From Streptomyces sp. 1-11 (lineage in GTDB: Bacteria > Actinomycetota > Actinomycetes > Streptomycetales > Streptomycetaceae): a stretch of 64,000 nt of DNA. The position numbers and the translations under genes are program-made. Shown in pieces: positions 52,531 through 61,106 of this stretch. The notes beneath the pieces were generated by a model. That model worked only from the letters and a program-made list of their open reading frames with translations, was not told the origin of the DNA and made no database searches. The DNA is taken from NCBI RefSeq assembly GCF_007176755.1, contig NZ_BJTV01000007.1, positions 186,001-250,000 on the forward strand. The letters are read 5' to 3'. How positions within the stretch are numbered: position 1 is the first letter of the stretch; every line of letters starts with the position of its first letter.

Positions 52531-52546
52531 TGGGTCGAAGGGCCCC
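52531..52546. promoter_or_regulatory. DevR/OsdR-like box upstream of acyl-CoA synthetase operon
   Basis: TGGGTC-GAAG-GGCCCC, four of six pairs complementary with the same GAAG centre as the boxes at 45794 and 59318. It is 61 bases before the synthetase start. Confidence 0.5.
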
Positions 52547-52574
52547 CGTCCGCGGCCGGACGGCTCAGATCCGC

Positions 52575-52608
52575 GGCCCCGGCCATGACGGCCACCGGGT
52601 TCTCGGTG
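52575..52608. repeat. 34-base direct repeat, copy 1
   Basis: Nearly identical (all but about two bases) to copy 2 at 52644-52678; core TGACGGCCACCGGGTT. A shorter third match to the core (TGACGGCCA, about 52625) lies between the copies. Confidence 0.7.
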
Positions 52609-52643
52609 GCGCCGGCCCCACCCGTGACGGCCATCAGTGCACC

Positions 52644-52678
52644 GGCCCCGGCCCATGACGGCCACCGGGTTCACGGTG
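52644..52678. repeat. 34-base direct repeat, copy 2
   Basis: One-base-longer copy of the element at 52575-52608, placed just before the hydrogenase-side DevR-like box. It may be a duplicated regulator site or a simple local duplication. Confidence 0.7.
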
Positions 52679-52697
52679 CGCTCCGGGCAGCGGCGAC

Positions 52698-52713
52698 GGG
52701 ACCAACGGACCCC
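52698..52713. promoter_or_regulatory. DevR/OsdR-like box upstream of hydrogenase operon
   Basis: GGGACC-AACG-GACCCC, four of six pairs complementary, in the 6-4-6 form. It lies 117 bases before the hydB start. Confidence 0.5.
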
Positions 52714-52829
52714 TGCACAGGTGCCACGTGGCTCTGTCGGCGCGGCGCCGCACCCGGAATGCTGCCATCGTGGGCCTGGGGGGACGGCGGTGCTCCATGT
52801 GCCGTCCGCTGTGCCGAAGGAGGTCGGGC

Positions 52830-54014
52830 ATGGACGCCGACGCCGAGGTGGAGGTCTCCCGGCCGCCCGCTCCCGACGGGATCGTCATGGGCCGGGACGG
52901 CATGGCCGCGCTCGTGGACGTGCTGATCCGCCGCGGGTACACCGTGATCGGACCCACCGTGCGGGACGGGGCCATCGTGCTGGCGGAGCTGAGCTCGGCC
53001 GACGAACTGCCGTACGGATGGGGCGTGGAGCTGGAGGCCGGGCGGTACCGGCTGCGGGAGCGGCCGGACGGCGCCGCCTTCGCGAACGCGGCCGGCCCCC
53101 AGTCGTGGAAGTCCTTCCTGCATCCGGCGCGGGTGCGCGAGTGGAGCGCCGACCGGGCGGAGGGCGCACTGGTCTTCAGCGCCGACCGGGCCGAACCGCC
53201 CCGATACGCCTTCCTGGGTGTGCGCCCGTGCGATCTGCGCGCCATCGCCGTCCAGGACCGGGTGCTGACCGGCGGGGCGCACCGCGACCCCGGCTACGAG
53301 CGGCGGCGTTCCGGCGCCCTGCTGATCGTGGTCGAGTGCACGGAGCCCGGAGCCACGTGCTTCTGCGTCTCCATGGGCACCGGGCCCGCGGCGGGCCCCG
53401 GCTACGACCTGGTGATGACCGAGGTGGCCGACGAGGACGGCCACCGCTTCTGGGTCCGCAGCGGCAGCCGGGAAGGCGCGGAGATCCTGGCCGAACTGCC
53501 CGCCCGCCCGGCCGACCCGGAGACCAGGGAGACCGCTCACGCGAACGTCGACGCCGCGGCGGAGCGCATGGGCCGGACCATGCCGGAGGCCGACCTGCGG
53601 GAGCTGATGGCGGGGACCCTCGACGCGCCGCGCTGGGACGACGTCGCCGGGCGCTGTCTGACCTGCGGAAACTGCACCATGGTGTGCCCCACCTGCTTCT
53701 GCACCACCACTGAGGACGTCACGGACCTCACCGGTGACCACGCGGAGCGCTGGCGGCTGTGGGACTCCTGCTTCGACCTGGACTTCTCCCGGCTGCACGG
53801 CGGCCCGGTCCGCTCCTCCGCGCGCAGCCGCTACCGGCAGTGGATGACCCACAAACTCGGCACCTGGTACGACCAGTTCGGCTCGTCCGGCTGCGTGGGC
53901 TGCGGACGCTGCATCGTGTGGTGCCCGGTCGGGATCGACATCACCGAGGAAGCGGCCGCCCTGCACGACTGGACACGGTCCGGAAAGCCCGCCTCCGCTC
54001 CGGAGTCACCGTGA
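52830..54014 (+). CDS. hydB: Hydrogenase beta subunit, 4Fe-4S protein (HydB type)
   Basis: 394-residue iron-sulfur subunit of a cytoplasmic NAD(P)-linked [NiFe]-hydrogenase of the group 3b (sulfhydrogenase-like) type. Two cluster motifs, CLTCGNCTMVCPTCFC and CVGCGRCIVWCPVG, lie near the C terminus (about residues 278-294 and 362-376). Earlier conserved segments include LGVRPCDLRAIAVQD. It should carry electrons between the small subunit and the flavoprotein. ATG at 52830 follows GAAGGAGG. First of five coupled genes. Confidence 0.9.
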   Translation: MDADAEVEVSRPPAPDGIVMGRDGMAALVDVLIRRGYTVIGPTVRDGAIVLAELSSADELPYGWGVELEAGRYRLRERPDGAAFANAAGPQSWKSFLHPARVREWSADRAEGALVFSADRAEPPRYAFLGVRPCDLRAIAVQDRVLTGGAHRDPGYERRRSGALLIVVECTEPGATCFCVSMGTGPAAGPGYDLVMTEVADEDGHRFWVRSGSREGAEILAELPARPADPETRETAHANVDAAAERMGRTMPEADLRELMAGTLDAPRWDDVAGRCLTCGNCTMVCPTCFCTTTEDVTDLTGDHAERWRLWDSCFDLDFSRLHGGPVRSSARSRYRQWMTHKLGTWYDQFGSSGCVGCGRCIVWCPVGIDITEEAAALHDWTRSGKPASAPESP

Positions 54015-54829
54015 CCACCGTGACGCCCCCGCTGCCGTACCGGGTCGCCGGCGCCTGGGACGAGACCGCCGACACCCGGTCGGTCGAGCTGGTGCCGGCC
54101 GGGCGGGCACTCGCGCCCTTCTCGCCGGGGCAGTTCGCCATGATCTACGCCTTCGGGGTCGGTGAGGTGCCGGTCTCCGTGAGCGCGCTGCGCGGCCGCC
54201 ACGGGGGGCTCGTGCACACCGTGCGCGCGGTGGGCGCCGTCTCGGCCGCGCTGTACCGGCTGCGCCCGGGCGACACCGTCGGACTCAGCGGGCCGTACGG
54301 CACCGGCTGGGACCTCGAAGCGGCCGCGGGGCACGACGTCCTGGTGGTCGCCGGCGGCATCGGACTGGCTCCGCTGCGGCCGGTCGTGCACCAGCTCCTG
54401 GGCCGGCCGGCCGCACACGGCCGGCTGGCGGTCCTCGTCGGCACCCGCACGCCCGGCGACCTGGTGTACCGCGACGAGATCGAGAGCTGGCGCGGCCGGG
54501 CCCGGGTCGAGGTGACCGTCGACCGGCCCGGTCCCGGCTGGCGGGGCGCGGTCGGCGTGGTCACCACGCTCCTGGACCGCGTCGAGCTGCGCCCGGCACG
54601 CTCGTGCGCGCTGGTGTGCGGGCCCGAGGTGATGATGCGCCACACCGCACGCGACCTCGTCGTCCGCGGCGTGGTCCCGCACCGCGTCCAGGTGTCCCTG
54701 GAACGGAACATGCGGTGCGCCACCGGCCACTGCGGCCACTGCCAGCTCGGCCCGCTCCTGCTGTGCCGCGACGGGCCGGTCGTCGGCTACGACCGGGTGG
54801 CGGACCTGCTCCTGACGGGGGAGTTGTGA
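54011..54829 (+). CDS. hydG: Hydrogenase gamma subunit, FAD/NAD(P)-binding (HydG type)
   Basis: 272-residue flavoprotein of the ferredoxin-NADP reductase fold. FAD site: FSPGQFAMIYAFG; NAD(P) site: LVVAGGIGLAPLRPVV; C-terminal [2Fe-2S] ligands: CATGHCGHCQLGPLLLC. It connects hydrogen oxidation or formation to NAD(P)(H). The GTG start overlaps the hydB stop (GTGA). Confidence 0.92.
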   Translation: MTTVTPPLPYRVAGAWDETADTRSVELVPAGRALAPFSPGQFAMIYAFGVGEVPVSVSALRGRHGGLVHTVRAVGAVSAALYRLRPGDTVGLSGPYGTGWDLEAAAGHDVLVVAGGIGLAPLRPVVHQLLGRPAAHGRLAVLVGTRTPGDLVYRDEIESWRGRARVEVTVDRPGPGWRGAVGVVTTLLDRVELRPARSCALVCGPEVMMRHTARDLVVRGVVPHRVQVSLERNMRCATGHCGHCQLGPLLLCRDGPVVGYDRVADLLLTGEL

Positions 54830-54830
54830 C

Positions 54831-55682
54831 ATGCTCACCGAACTCGGCCCGGACATCCGCACACGGCCGACGCTCGCCGTGTGGAAGTTCGCCTCCTGCG
54901 ACGGCTGCCAGCTGACACTCCTCGACTGCGAGGACGAACTCCTCGGCCTGACCGAACGCGTCCGGATCGACCACTTCGTGGAGATGACCCCGGTCGAGGG
55001 CGGCGGGCGGGAGCGTGCCCGGCTCGAGGGACGCGGGCCGTACGACCTGTCCCTGGTCGAGGGGTCGATCACCACCGCGGAGGACGCCGAGCGGATCCAG
55101 CAGGTCCGCCGGATGAGCCGGTACCTTGTGACGATCGGGGCCTGCGCCACCGCGGGCGGCATCCAGGCACTGCGCAACTTCGCCGACGTCGACGACTTCC
55201 TCACCGCCGTCTACGCCCGTCCGGAGTACATCGCCACCCTGGAGACCTCGACACCGGTCTCGGCCCATGTGCCGGTCGACTTCGAGCTGCGCGGCTGCCC
55301 CATCGACCGCCGCCAGCTCCTCGAGGTCGTCAACGCCCACCTGGCCGGCCGCAGGCCCCAGATCTCCGGGCACAGCGTCTGCTTCGAGTGCAAGAGGCGC
55401 GGCACCACCTGCGTCACCGTCGCCCACGGCACCCCCTGCCTCGGCCCGGTCACCCACGCCGGCTGCGGGGCCATCTGCCCCGCCTACGGACGCGGCTGCT
55501 ACGGCTGCTTCGGACCGTCGAGCCGGCCCGCCCTGCGCTCCATGATCGCCCAGTTGCACCACGACGGGATGAGCGAGCGGGACATCCAGCGTGTCTTCCG
55601 CACCTTCAACGCCGCGTCACCGGAGTATGCCCCCGTACCCGACCTCGCGGCCGAGGAGCGGCAGCAGAGCCCACCGGCCTGA
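54831..55682 (+). CDS. hydD: [NiFe]-hydrogenase small subunit (HydD type)
   Basis: 283-residue small subunit, related to the 20-kDa subunit of complex I. The proximal [4Fe-4S] ligands begin with WKFASCDGCQLTLLDCED near residue 22, then GACATAGG and the RGCPIDRRQ segment; extra Cys (CFECKRRGTTC, GCGAICPAYGRGCYGC) supply further clusters. There is no signal peptide, so it is cytoplasmic, as expected for group 3. One base after hydG. Confidence 0.93.
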   Translation: MLTELGPDIRTRPTLAVWKFASCDGCQLTLLDCEDELLGLTERVRIDHFVEMTPVEGGGRERARLEGRGPYDLSLVEGSITTAEDAERIQQVRRMSRYLVTIGACATAGGIQALRNFADVDDFLTAVYARPEYIATLETSTPVSAHVPVDFELRGCPIDRRQLLEVVNAHLAGRRPQISGHSVCFECKRRGTTCVTVAHGTPCLGPVTHAGCGAICPAYGRGCYGCFGPSSRPALRSMIAQLHHDGMSERDIQRVFRTFNAASPEYAPVPDLAAEERQQSPPA

Positions 55683-55706
55683 CGGACCACGCCCGGAAAG
55701 GCTCGC

Positions 55707-57053
55707 ATGAACCGTCGCGGAACCCGCGTCCTGCGGCTGGACGCGCTGGCCAGGGTGGAGGGCGAGGCGGCCCTCCACCTGCGCGTCGAGGGGGACACGG
55801 TCGCCGAGACGCGGCTGCGCATCTACGAACCCCCGCGCTTCTTCGAGGCCTTCCTGACCGGCCGGGGACACACCGAACCCCCGGACATCACCGCCCGCAT
55901 CTGCGGCATCTGCCCCGTCGCCTACCAGATGAGCGCCTGCCAGGCGATCGAGAACGCCTGCGGCGTCACGGTCGACGGACCCCTCGCGGACCTGCGCCGC
56001 CTGCTCTATTGCGGCGAGTGGATCGAGAGCCACACCCTGCACATCTACCTGCTGCACGCGCCGGACTTCCTCGGCCACGCGGACATGGTGGGCCTCGCCC
56101 GCGACCAGCGCGCCGCGGTGGAACGCGGCCTGCGCCTCAAACAGGCCGGCAACGCGATCCTCGAACAGCTCGGCGGTCGCCCGATCCACCCCGTCAACGT
56201 CCGGGTCGGCGGCTTCTACCGGACACCGGCACCGGCCGAACTCCGGCCGCTGGCGGAACGGCTGTGGCGGGCCCGGGAGGACGCGCTGGAGACCGTCCGC
56301 TGGGCAGCGGCGTTCGACTTCCCCGAGGCCCGCTGCGACCACGACCTGCTCGCCCTGCGCGACCCCGGCCGCTACGCCGTCGACACGGGAACACCCGCGG
56401 TCATGACCGTCCGGAGCACCGGCCCGGCGCTGCGGGAGTTCGCCCTGTCCGACTTCGAACAACACGTCCGGGAAGAGCAGGTGCCGCACTCCACCGCCCT
56501 GACGGCCCGGCTCGACGGCCGTCGCTTCCTGACCGGCCCGCTGGCCCGCTACGCGATCAGCGGCCGCTGGCTGCACCCCGCGGCGGCCGAGGCGGCCCGG
56601 GACGCCGGGCTGGGCGATCCCGCCACCGGGACGATCTGCGACAACCCCTTCCGGAGCATCCTCGTACGCGCCGTCGAGGTGGTGCACGCCGTCGAGGAAG
56701 CGCTGCGCCTCATCGACGGATACGCGCAGCCTCCGCGGCTGGCCGTGGAGGTCCCGCCGCGCGAGGCCGTCGGCGCCGGAGCCACCGAGGCGCCCCGCGG
56801 CCTGCTGTACCACCGCTACGCCCTCACGGCGGACGGCACCCTCACCGAGTCCCGCATCGTTCCGCCCACGGCCCAGAACCAGACCGCCATCGAGGAAGAC
56901 GTACGCAGGGCGGTCCAGGCGCGCCTGGACCGCGCCGGGCCCGCCGCCGGCGACGAGGAACTCACCCATCTGTGCGAGCGGGTCATCCGCAACCACGACC
57001 CCTGCATCTCCTGTGCCGCGCACTTCCTCGACCTGACGGTGGAGCGCCGGTGA
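55707..57053 (+). CDS. hydA: [NiFe]-hydrogenase large subunit (HydA type)
   Basis: 448-residue catalytic subunit. The L1 motif RICGICPVAYQMSAC (about residues 65-79) and the C-terminal L2 motif HDPCISCAAHFL supply the four Cys ligands of the Ni-Fe site. Only about 10 residues follow the last His, the short tail that the maturation protease removes. Motifs fit group 3b enzymes, which are reversible NADP-linked hydrogenases. ATG at 55707 follows GGAAAGG. Hyp maturation genes are not in the window and must be elsewhere. Confidence 0.93.
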   Translation: MNRRGTRVLRLDALARVEGEAALHLRVEGDTVAETRLRIYEPPRFFEAFLTGRGHTEPPDITARICGICPVAYQMSACQAIENACGVTVDGPLADLRRLLYCGEWIESHTLHIYLLHAPDFLGHADMVGLARDQRAAVERGLRLKQAGNAILEQLGGRPIHPVNVRVGGFYRTPAPAELRPLAERLWRAREDALETVRWAAAFDFPEARCDHDLLALRDPGRYAVDTGTPAVMTVRSTGPALREFALSDFEQHVREEQVPHSTALTARLDGRRFLTGPLARYAISGRWLHPAAAEAARDAGLGDPATGTICDNPFRSILVRAVEVVHAVEEALRLIDGYAQPPRLAVEVPPREAVGAGATEAPRGLLYHRYALTADGTLTESRIVPPTAQNQTAIEEDVRRAVQARLDRAGPAAGDEELTHLCERVIRNHDPCISCAAHFLDLTVERR

Positions 57054-57523
57054 GCGGCCGGGTGGTGGTCATCGGGGTGGGCAACCCCCTGCGCGGCGAC
57101 GACGGGATCGGCCCGGCGGCGGTGGAGGCGCTCCACGGCCGGGTGCCGGACGGCACCGTGCTGACGGTCAGCGACGGCGAACCCGCACGCATGCTGGACC
57201 TGTGGCGCGGCGCGGACACCGTGGTCCTGGTCGAAGCCCTTCGCACGAGCCCGGCCTGCCCGGGTCGGCTGCACACCCTGACGCCTTCGGAAGCCGCCCG
57301 CCACGCCCCGGGTGCGGCGAGCACGCACGCCTTCGGTCTGGGGGAGTGCCTCGCCCTTGCACAGGCTCTCGACCGGTTGCCGCCACAGCTCGTGGTGCAC
57401 GCCGTCGAGGTGGCCGGCGTCGCGCTCGGCACGGGCCTGAGCCCGGCGGTGCGGTCGGCGCTCCCCGAACTGACCGAGCGCGTCGCCGCCACCGTGAGCC
57501 GGGCCCACGAACACCACCGCTAG
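57050..57523 (+). CDS. Hydrogenase maturation protease
   Basis: 157-residue HyaD/HycI-type endopeptidase that removes the C-terminal tail of the large subunit after nickel insertion. The metal-binding Glu/Asp region is GVGNPLRGDDGIGPAAVEAL near residue 10, and a downstream Asp/His set (VLVEALRTS, VVHAVEVAGVALG) fits. GTG start overlaps the hydA stop (GTGA), which ensures 1:1 coupling to its substrate. Confidence 0.92.
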   Translation: MSGRVVVIGVGNPLRGDDGIGPAAVEALHGRVPDGTVLTVSDGEPARMLDLWRGADTVVLVEALRTSPACPGRLHTLTPSEAARHAPGAASTHAFGLGECLALAQALDRLPPQLVVHAVEVAGVALGTGLSPAVRSALPELTERVAATVSRAHEHHR

Positions 57524-57763
57524 GCCTGTTGCGCAAACGCCCCTCGCCGCACGACGCCCCGGCCAGTGGACCGTTTCCGGACCGATGGGCGCTGCCGACC
57601 ACGGGGCCGCGCGTACGAACCGACCAGCGCCGCCGGCCGCCGGGGCCACGCGACCTACTCCGGCTGCGTCCGACGGCGAAGCGGGGGACGATGGTCAGGG
57701 GTCTCCACGGGCCCGGGACGGCCCCCGACCTGCCTCCGACACCGTGAGCGAAGTGGTGTTGTC

Positions 57764-59278
57764 ATGTCCGAACCCTCGCAGCCCCCTGTCTGGCGGCGGA
57801 TCCCCGAGGACCTGGCGGGCTCGGCCGCCTCGGTGGCCCGGGCCGCCGGGAACATGGCCCGGCACCCTGGATCCACGATCGATCGCGCACGCCGCCTGCC
57901 CGGGATCGTGCCCGCGCTGGGCCGGGCCGTGAAACCGGTCCTGACCGGGCGGACGGCCGACTGGCGCGGAGAGTACGCCTACACGCTCGGCGAACAGGCC
58001 TTCGTCTACGGGTTCCCGTACATCTACTACGCCCAGTTGCGGCACGACTGGGTGACGCAGCCGCGCAACCCGGCGACGGTGCCGTACGCGGCGGTCAACC
58101 ACTTCTGGCACGCCGAGCGGCTGCTGGACGCGACCTACCGGGACGGCGGGTGCCCCAACAACGACACCCTGTACTCGGCGGCCTGGGTGAACCTGGGCAG
58201 CGAACCGGTCGTCCTGTCGCATCCGGACATGGGGGACCGCTACTTCACCTTCGAGCTGGTCGGGATCACGTCCGACAACTTCGACTACGTCGGCCAGCGC
58301 ACCACCGGTTCCGGCGCGGGCAGCTTCGCCCTCGTCGGCCCGGACTGGCACGGCAAACTGCCCGCCGGGGTGCGACGGCTCCACAGGGCGCCGAGTCCGT
58401 GGATCCTCGTGCTGGGCCGCACCCTCGTCGACGGCCCGGACGACGTACCCCGCGTCCGGGAACTCCAGGCCCAGTACCGGCTCACCCCGCTCAGCCTGTT
58501 CGGCAAGCGGGATGCGGAGGTCCCCGAAAGCCGTGACGTCCTGACGCCGATCTCCGCGGAGGAGGACCCCCTGGGGCCGTGGAAGACCCTGAACGCAATG
58601 CTGGCCGAGAACCCACCGCCGTCCCGTCACGCGCTCCTGCTCCAGCAGTTCGCCGAGATCGGCGTCGGCCCCGGCCTCGACGTCGAGGCCCAGCCCGAGA
58701 CGGTCAGGGAAAGCCTCACCCGGGCCGCCGCCGTGGGCGTGCCCCTGCTCAGGCAGCAGATCCTCAGCGGCGACTGGGCCCATCTCGTGCACGGGTGGCG
58801 ATACCCGCCCCCGCAGATGGGGCGGTTCGGCGACGACTTCCTCAAGCGCGCCGCGGACCAGGCGCTGATCGGCGTCGCCGCCAACGATCCCGCCGAAGCG
58901 GTCTACCTGCTGAACTTCGACGACGCGGAGGGAAAGAAGCTGGCCCCGGGAGGCCGGTACGAACTGCACTTCCCCGGCGACGCCCTGCCGCCGGTCGACG
59001 CGTTCTGGTCGCTGACCGCCTACGGGGAGGACATGAACCTCATCGCCAACCCGGCCGACCGCTACTCGGTGGGCGACCGCAGCACCGGCCTGCGGTGGGA
59101 CGCGGACGGGGGACTGACCGTTCACCTGCAGAGCGAGGCGCCCGCGGAGGAGCGGGAAGCCAACTGGCTGCCCACAGCCGGGGACGGCACCTGGTTCGTC
59201 GCCCTCCGGATGTACCGGCCCCGCCCCGAGGTGATCGACGCGACCTGGGAGTGCCCTCCGCTGACCCGCGTCGCCTGA
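57764..59278 (+). CDS. DUF1254/DUF1214 domain protein
   Basis: 504-residue protein with an N-terminal DUF1254 (about 80-215, AFVYGFPYIYYAQ, GGCPNNDTLYSAAWVNL) and C-terminal DUF1214 (about 375-495, YELHFPGDALPPVDAFWSLT). No signal peptide is seen. Function unknown; the family is widespread in actinobacteria and proteobacteria. ATG at 57764 has no strong ribosome site. It follows the hydrogenase operon after 240 bases, where a weaker DevR-like palindrome sits (57709-57724). Confidence 0.85.
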   Translation: MSEPSQPPVWRRIPEDLAGSAASVARAAGNMARHPGSTIDRARRLPGIVPALGRAVKPVLTGRTADWRGEYAYTLGEQAFVYGFPYIYYAQLRHDWVTQPRNPATVPYAAVNHFWHAERLLDATYRDGGCPNNDTLYSAAWVNLGSEPVVLSHPDMGDRYFTFELVGITSDNFDYVGQRTTGSGAGSFALVGPDWHGKLPAGVRRLHRAPSPWILVLGRTLVDGPDDVPRVRELQAQYRLTPLSLFGKRDAEVPESRDVLTPISAEEDPLGPWKTLNAMLAENPPPSRHALLLQQFAEIGVGPGLDVEAQPETVRESLTRAAAVGVPLLRQQILSGDWAHLVHGWRYPPPQMGRFGDDFLKRAADQALIGVAANDPAEAVYLLNFDDAEGKKLAPGGRYELHFPGDALPPVDAFWSLTAYGEDMNLIANPADRYSVGDRSTGLRWDADGGLTVHLQSEAPAEEREANWLPTAGDGTWFVALRMYRPRPEVIDATWECPPLTRVA

Positions 59279-59317
59279 CACCGGGCGCCGGCACCGGCCA
59301 TCACGGGCCGCGGGGCC

Positions 59318-59333
59318 GGGGCCGAAGGTCCTT
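59318..59333. promoter_or_regulatory. DevR/OsdR-like box upstream of universal stress protein
   Basis: GGGGCC-GAAG-GTCCTT, left half and centre identical to the box at 45794; right half differs in its last two bases. It lies 108 bases before the USP start. Confidence 0.5.
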
Positions 59334-59440
59334 TCAAGCGGGCCCGAGCGCCCCTCGCGGCGCCCGGAGCCGGGTGGCACGGTGAAATCTCCCTCCACTG
59401 TGCCGCCCGCGAAGGCGGACCCTGAAAGGCGGTGGGCAAG

Positions 59441-60319
59441 ATGTCACTTCCCCTGGTGGTGGGCGTCGACGGATCGGACTCGTGTCTGCTCGCCGTCGAC
59501 TGGGCCGTGGACGAGGCCGCGCGCCACGGCGCCCCGCTCAGGCTGGTGTACGCCTCCCTGTGGGAGCGCTATGAGGCCGGCCTTCCCTCGGTCGGGCCGG
59601 GGCGCCCTTCTGAACAGGTGCTGGCCGAGCACATCGTGGCCTCGGCGGCCGATCGTGCCGAACGGCGCAACCCGGACGTGAAGGTCACCACCGACATCGT
59701 CCCCGAGGACGCGGTGGACGCCCTCGTCCGCGAGGGCCTGGACGCCTTCACCCTGGTGACGGGTTCACGGGGCCGGGGCGAGGTCAAGGGACTGCTCCTC
59801 GGGTCGGTCGGTCTCGCCGTGTCCGCTCGGGCGCACTGCCCGGTGGTCGTCGTCCGGGGCGATCCGGCGGGGCTCGCGGGCACGCACGAGCGGATCCTGC
59901 TGGGCATCGGCGACGTCGACGACATGAGCACCGAGGCCGTGCGGTACGCCTTCCGGGAGGCCGAGCTGCGCGGCTGCGTCCTCGACGTAGTGCATGCCTG
60001 GCGCCGGCCCGCCTTCGACAGGAACGGCAACCGGACGCGCACGGGAGAGCCGGCGGGCACGTACGAGGAACGCGCCGCCGCCGTCGTCGAAGCCCGGATC
60101 GGGGCCGCGAGCGCCGCTCATCCGCAGGTCCGCACGCGCCCGGCGACGCCGGAGGGACCGGCCGCCAGGGTCCTCGTGGACCGGTCGGCCGCCGCCGACC
60201 TGGTGATCGTCGGGGCGCGGCGCCGGACGCGCACCGTCGGATTCCAGCTCGGCCGCGTGAGCCACGCCCTCCTGCACCGTGCCCGGTGCCCGGTCGCGGT
60301 CGTGCCCGAACGGCGGTGA
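59441..60319 (+). CDS. Tandem universal stress protein
   Basis: 292 residues, two USP domains: PLVVGVDGSDSCLLAVDWAV at the start with VTGSRGRGEVKGLLLGSVG, and a second (ILLGIGDVDDMSTEAVRYAF) ending LVIVGARRRTRTVGFQLG. The first domain keeps the ATP-binding Gly pattern. ATG at 59441 is preceded by GAAAGGCGGTGGG; GTG at 59432 is a possible alternative. DevR-like box upstream. Likely ATP-binding regulator of growth arrest. Confidence 0.92.
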   Translation: MSLPLVVGVDGSDSCLLAVDWAVDEAARHGAPLRLVYASLWERYEAGLPSVGPGRPSEQVLAEHIVASAADRAERRNPDVKVTTDIVPEDAVDALVREGLDAFTLVTGSRGRGEVKGLLLGSVGLAVSARAHCPVVVVRGDPAGLAGTHERILLGIGDVDDMSTEAVRYAFREAELRGCVLDVVHAWRRPAFDRNGNRTRTGEPAGTYEERAAAVVEARIGAASAAHPQVRTRPATPEGPAARVLVDRSAAADLVIVGARRRTRTVGFQLGRVSHALLHRARCPVAVVPERR

Positions 60320-60409
60320 ACGGTCTCCGCCGGGGCTGGACGGCCCGCGGCATGGAGATTACGGGTGCGGGATATGGCGGGCGCAGACACCGAGAGAGAG
60401 GTGGGACGC

Positions 60410-60853
60410 ATGGACAAGGAGGTTTCCGGGCGCCGGGTGGTGGTCGGCGTCGACGGGTCGCGGTCCTCCTACGAGGCCCTGCGCTGGGCCGTCCGCTACG
60501 CCGGTCTGGTGGGCGCGTCCGTGGACGCGGTCGCGGTGTGGGAGCTGCCGGGCCTGTACGGCTGGTCGGGTCCCGCGGTGGACATGGACGTCGACGAGGA
60601 CGAGGCCCGGCAGAAGATGAGCCGGGAACTGACCGATGTGCTCGGCGACGACGCCGCCGGCTCGGTGCGGACCCACCTGGTGCACGGCAACGCCACCGAC
60701 GTCCTGCTGAGAGCGGCCGAGGGGGCCGAGGCCCTCGTCGTCGGCAGCCGGGGCAGGGGCGGCTTCGCGCGTGCCCTGCTCGGTTCGGTCAGCCAGCATG
60801 TGTCGCAGCACGCAGACTGCCCGGTCGTCATCGTGCGCTGCCGGGAACGGTGA
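60410..60853 (+). CDS. Single-domain universal stress protein
   Basis: 147-residue USP with RRVVVGVDGSRSSYEALRWA near the N terminus and the ATP motif VVGSRGRGGFARALLGSVSQ near the C terminus, both intact. ATG at 60410 follows AGAGGTGGG; the in-frame start at 60365 is less likely. It lies 90 bases after the tandem USP on the same strand and may share its transcript. Confidence 0.92.
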   Translation: MDKEVSGRRVVVGVDGSRSSYEALRWAVRYAGLVGASVDAVAVWELPGLYGWSGPAVDMDVDEDEARQKMSRELTDVLGDDAAGSVRTHLVHGNATDVLLRAAEGAEALVVGSRGRGGFARALLGSVSQHVSQHADCPVVIVRCRER

Positions 60854-60854
60854 C

Positions 60855-60870
60855 GCGGGGCCGGTCCCGC
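60855..60870. terminator. Hairpin between convergent USP and RCK_C genes
   Basis: GCGGGG-CCGG-TCCCGC, 6-base stem with one G-T pair, directly after the USP stop. Confidence 0.4.
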
Positions 60871-60875
60871 CCGGC

Positions 60876-61106
60876 TCACTGGAAGGCCGCGTGGATCTCC
60901 TGCTCGGTCGCCTCGTGCGACACGAGCAGCAGCTCGTCGCCGGGCAGCAGCCGCACCTCGGGACCCGGGACAGTGGGCTGCCCGCCCCGTACGACGGTGG
61001 CCACCACGGTGCCGGCGGGCAGCGCGATCTCCGTAGTCCCGGCGCCCGCCGCCGGACCGCCGTCGTGGAGCGCGGTCGTGCCCTGCCGTGCCCGTTCAGG
61101 GCTCAT
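60876..61106 (-). CDS. Small TrkA-C (RCK_C) domain protein
   Basis: 76 residues, almost entirely a TrkA C-terminal (RCK_C) domain (EIALPAGTVVATVVRGGQP, then LLPGDELLLVS). Such domains bind small ligands and gate cation channels or antiporters; here it stands without the N-terminal nucleotide-binding part or a transporter gene. The start overlaps the end of the CBS gene by 11 bases. It is probably the last gene of the operon. Confidence 0.7.
   Translation of the reverse strand: MSPERARQGTTALHDGGPAAGAGTTEIALPAGTVVATVVRGGQPTVPGPEVRLLPGDELLLVSHEATEQEIHAAFQ

Larger units (their letters stand above)
52471..52829. other. Divergent control region between synthetase and hydrogenase operons
   Basis: 359 bases without a gene. 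Contains one DevR-like box towards each operon (52531-52546 and 52698-52713) and a 34-base direct repeat (52575-52608 and 52644-52678) between them. The arrangement suggests coordinated expression of the two divergent operons. Confidence 0.7.

Noticed and set aside
57550..57600. GGACCG direct repeat as a further DevR-like box
   Set aside because: It is a direct, not inverted, repeat and does not fit the 6-4-6 form.
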